Positions 63,902-64,000 of a DNA stretch of 64,000 bases are shown here, in pieces. Made by a program: the position numbers and the translations under genes. The DNA is from Streptomyces smaragdinus (lineage in GTDB: Bacteria > Actinomycetota > Actinomycetes > Streptomycetales > Streptomycetaceae). Position 1 is the first letter of the stretch, and the number at the start of each line of letters is the position of its first letter. The notes under the pieces are model-generated. The model did no database searches. It saw only the letters and a list, made by a program, of their open reading frames with translations, and was not told the origin of the DNA. The stretch lies in NCBI RefSeq assembly GCF_009604385.1, contig NZ_WEGJ01000004.1, positions 310,001 through 374,000 of the forward strand, read 5' to 3'.

Positions 63902-64000
63902 TCAGGCCGCCGTGCGCAGGTCCGGGCGCAGCGGCCAGGCCGGGTCCACCGTCTCGTCCGAGCCGTTCTTCGCGAACCACGTCTGCAGGCCCCGCGCCTG
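63902..64000 (-). CDS. 3' end of an unidentified gene
   Basis: An open frame runs in from the window edge and ends with TGA at 63904-63902. The last 32 residues include LQTWFAKNGSDETVDPAW and end LRPDLRTAA. No family is recognised from this fragment. The coding bias and the adjacent terminator support a real gene. Confidence 0.55.
   Translation of the reverse strand, partial: QARGLQTWFAKNGSDETVDPAWPLRPDLRTAA

Overview
This 64 kb window is high-GC DNA with GTG/TTG starts, tightly overlapping genes and near-complete C/G third positions. It encodes BldD and SsgB, so it is a Streptomyces chromosome, in the conserved core rather than an accessory arm. From memory, the gene order from efp to pgsA matches the actinobacterial block also present in Mycobacterium tuberculosis (nusB-efp-aro-mltG-ruvX-alaS ... 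hisS-rel-apt-secFD-ruvBAC-yebC-pdxT/S-pimA-patA-pgsA). No insertion sequence, prophage, CRISPR array or biosynthetic cluster was seen.

Layout. (1) 1-7442: pyrimidine operon pyrR-pyrB-pyrC-(PH-like membrane protein)-carA-carB on the minus strand, headed by a PyrR-binding RNA hairpin next to the pyrR ribosome-binding site. (2) 7565-8252: bldD with its own promoter and BldD box, then a strong two-way terminator. (3) 8275-12828: nusB, efp, an M24-peptidase-like protein with altered metal ligands, an AAA-type kinase, and a divergent GlxA-type regulator/cupin pair. (4) 12833-19182: shikimate genes aroQ-aroB-aroK-aroC-aroE, then mltG and ruvX. (5) 19211-25619: alaS, two small membrane proteins, and rpsD, split by an opposite-strand STAND ATPase lacking a recognisable DNA-binding domain. 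(6) 25767-32463: rarA, a VKOR protein, hisS, an MBL hydrolase, a membrane cyclophilin and a DUF349 protein. (7) 32533-44490: rel, apt, secF-secD-yajC, ruvB-ruvA-ruvC, yebC, pdxT, pdxS.

(8) 44653-47977: phosphatidylinositol mannoside genes pgsA-patA-pimA plus a LemA-like membrane protein. (9) 48189-53502: an EF-G-like GTPase, a large membrane protein of unknown function, a 707-base gene-poor stretch with repeats and hairpins, a 54-residue membrane peptide gene, and an 85-residue protein. (10) 53748-56267: Ser/Thr kinase, APH-fold protein, zinc ribbon. (11) 56329-56756: five tRNA genes (three Val-GAC, Cys, Gly). (12) 56913-62918: pabB-pabC, a GNAT enzyme, a DsbA-like protein, small membrane proteins, a CGNR zinc-finger protein, ssgB and a TIGR02611 protein. 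(13) 62993-64000: two tRNA-Val(CAC) genes flanking an SRPBCC gene with atypical codon use, then the 3' end of an unidentified gene.

The genes mostly serve nucleotide, aromatic and vitamin B6 synthesis, translation, protein export, recombination, envelope lipids and the developmental switch (BldD, SsgB, Rel). The least explained parts are the PH-like protein in the pyr operon, the degenerate M24 protein beside efp, the STAND ATPase, the EF-G paralogue with its membrane neighbour, and the 52.2-53.1 kb interval.
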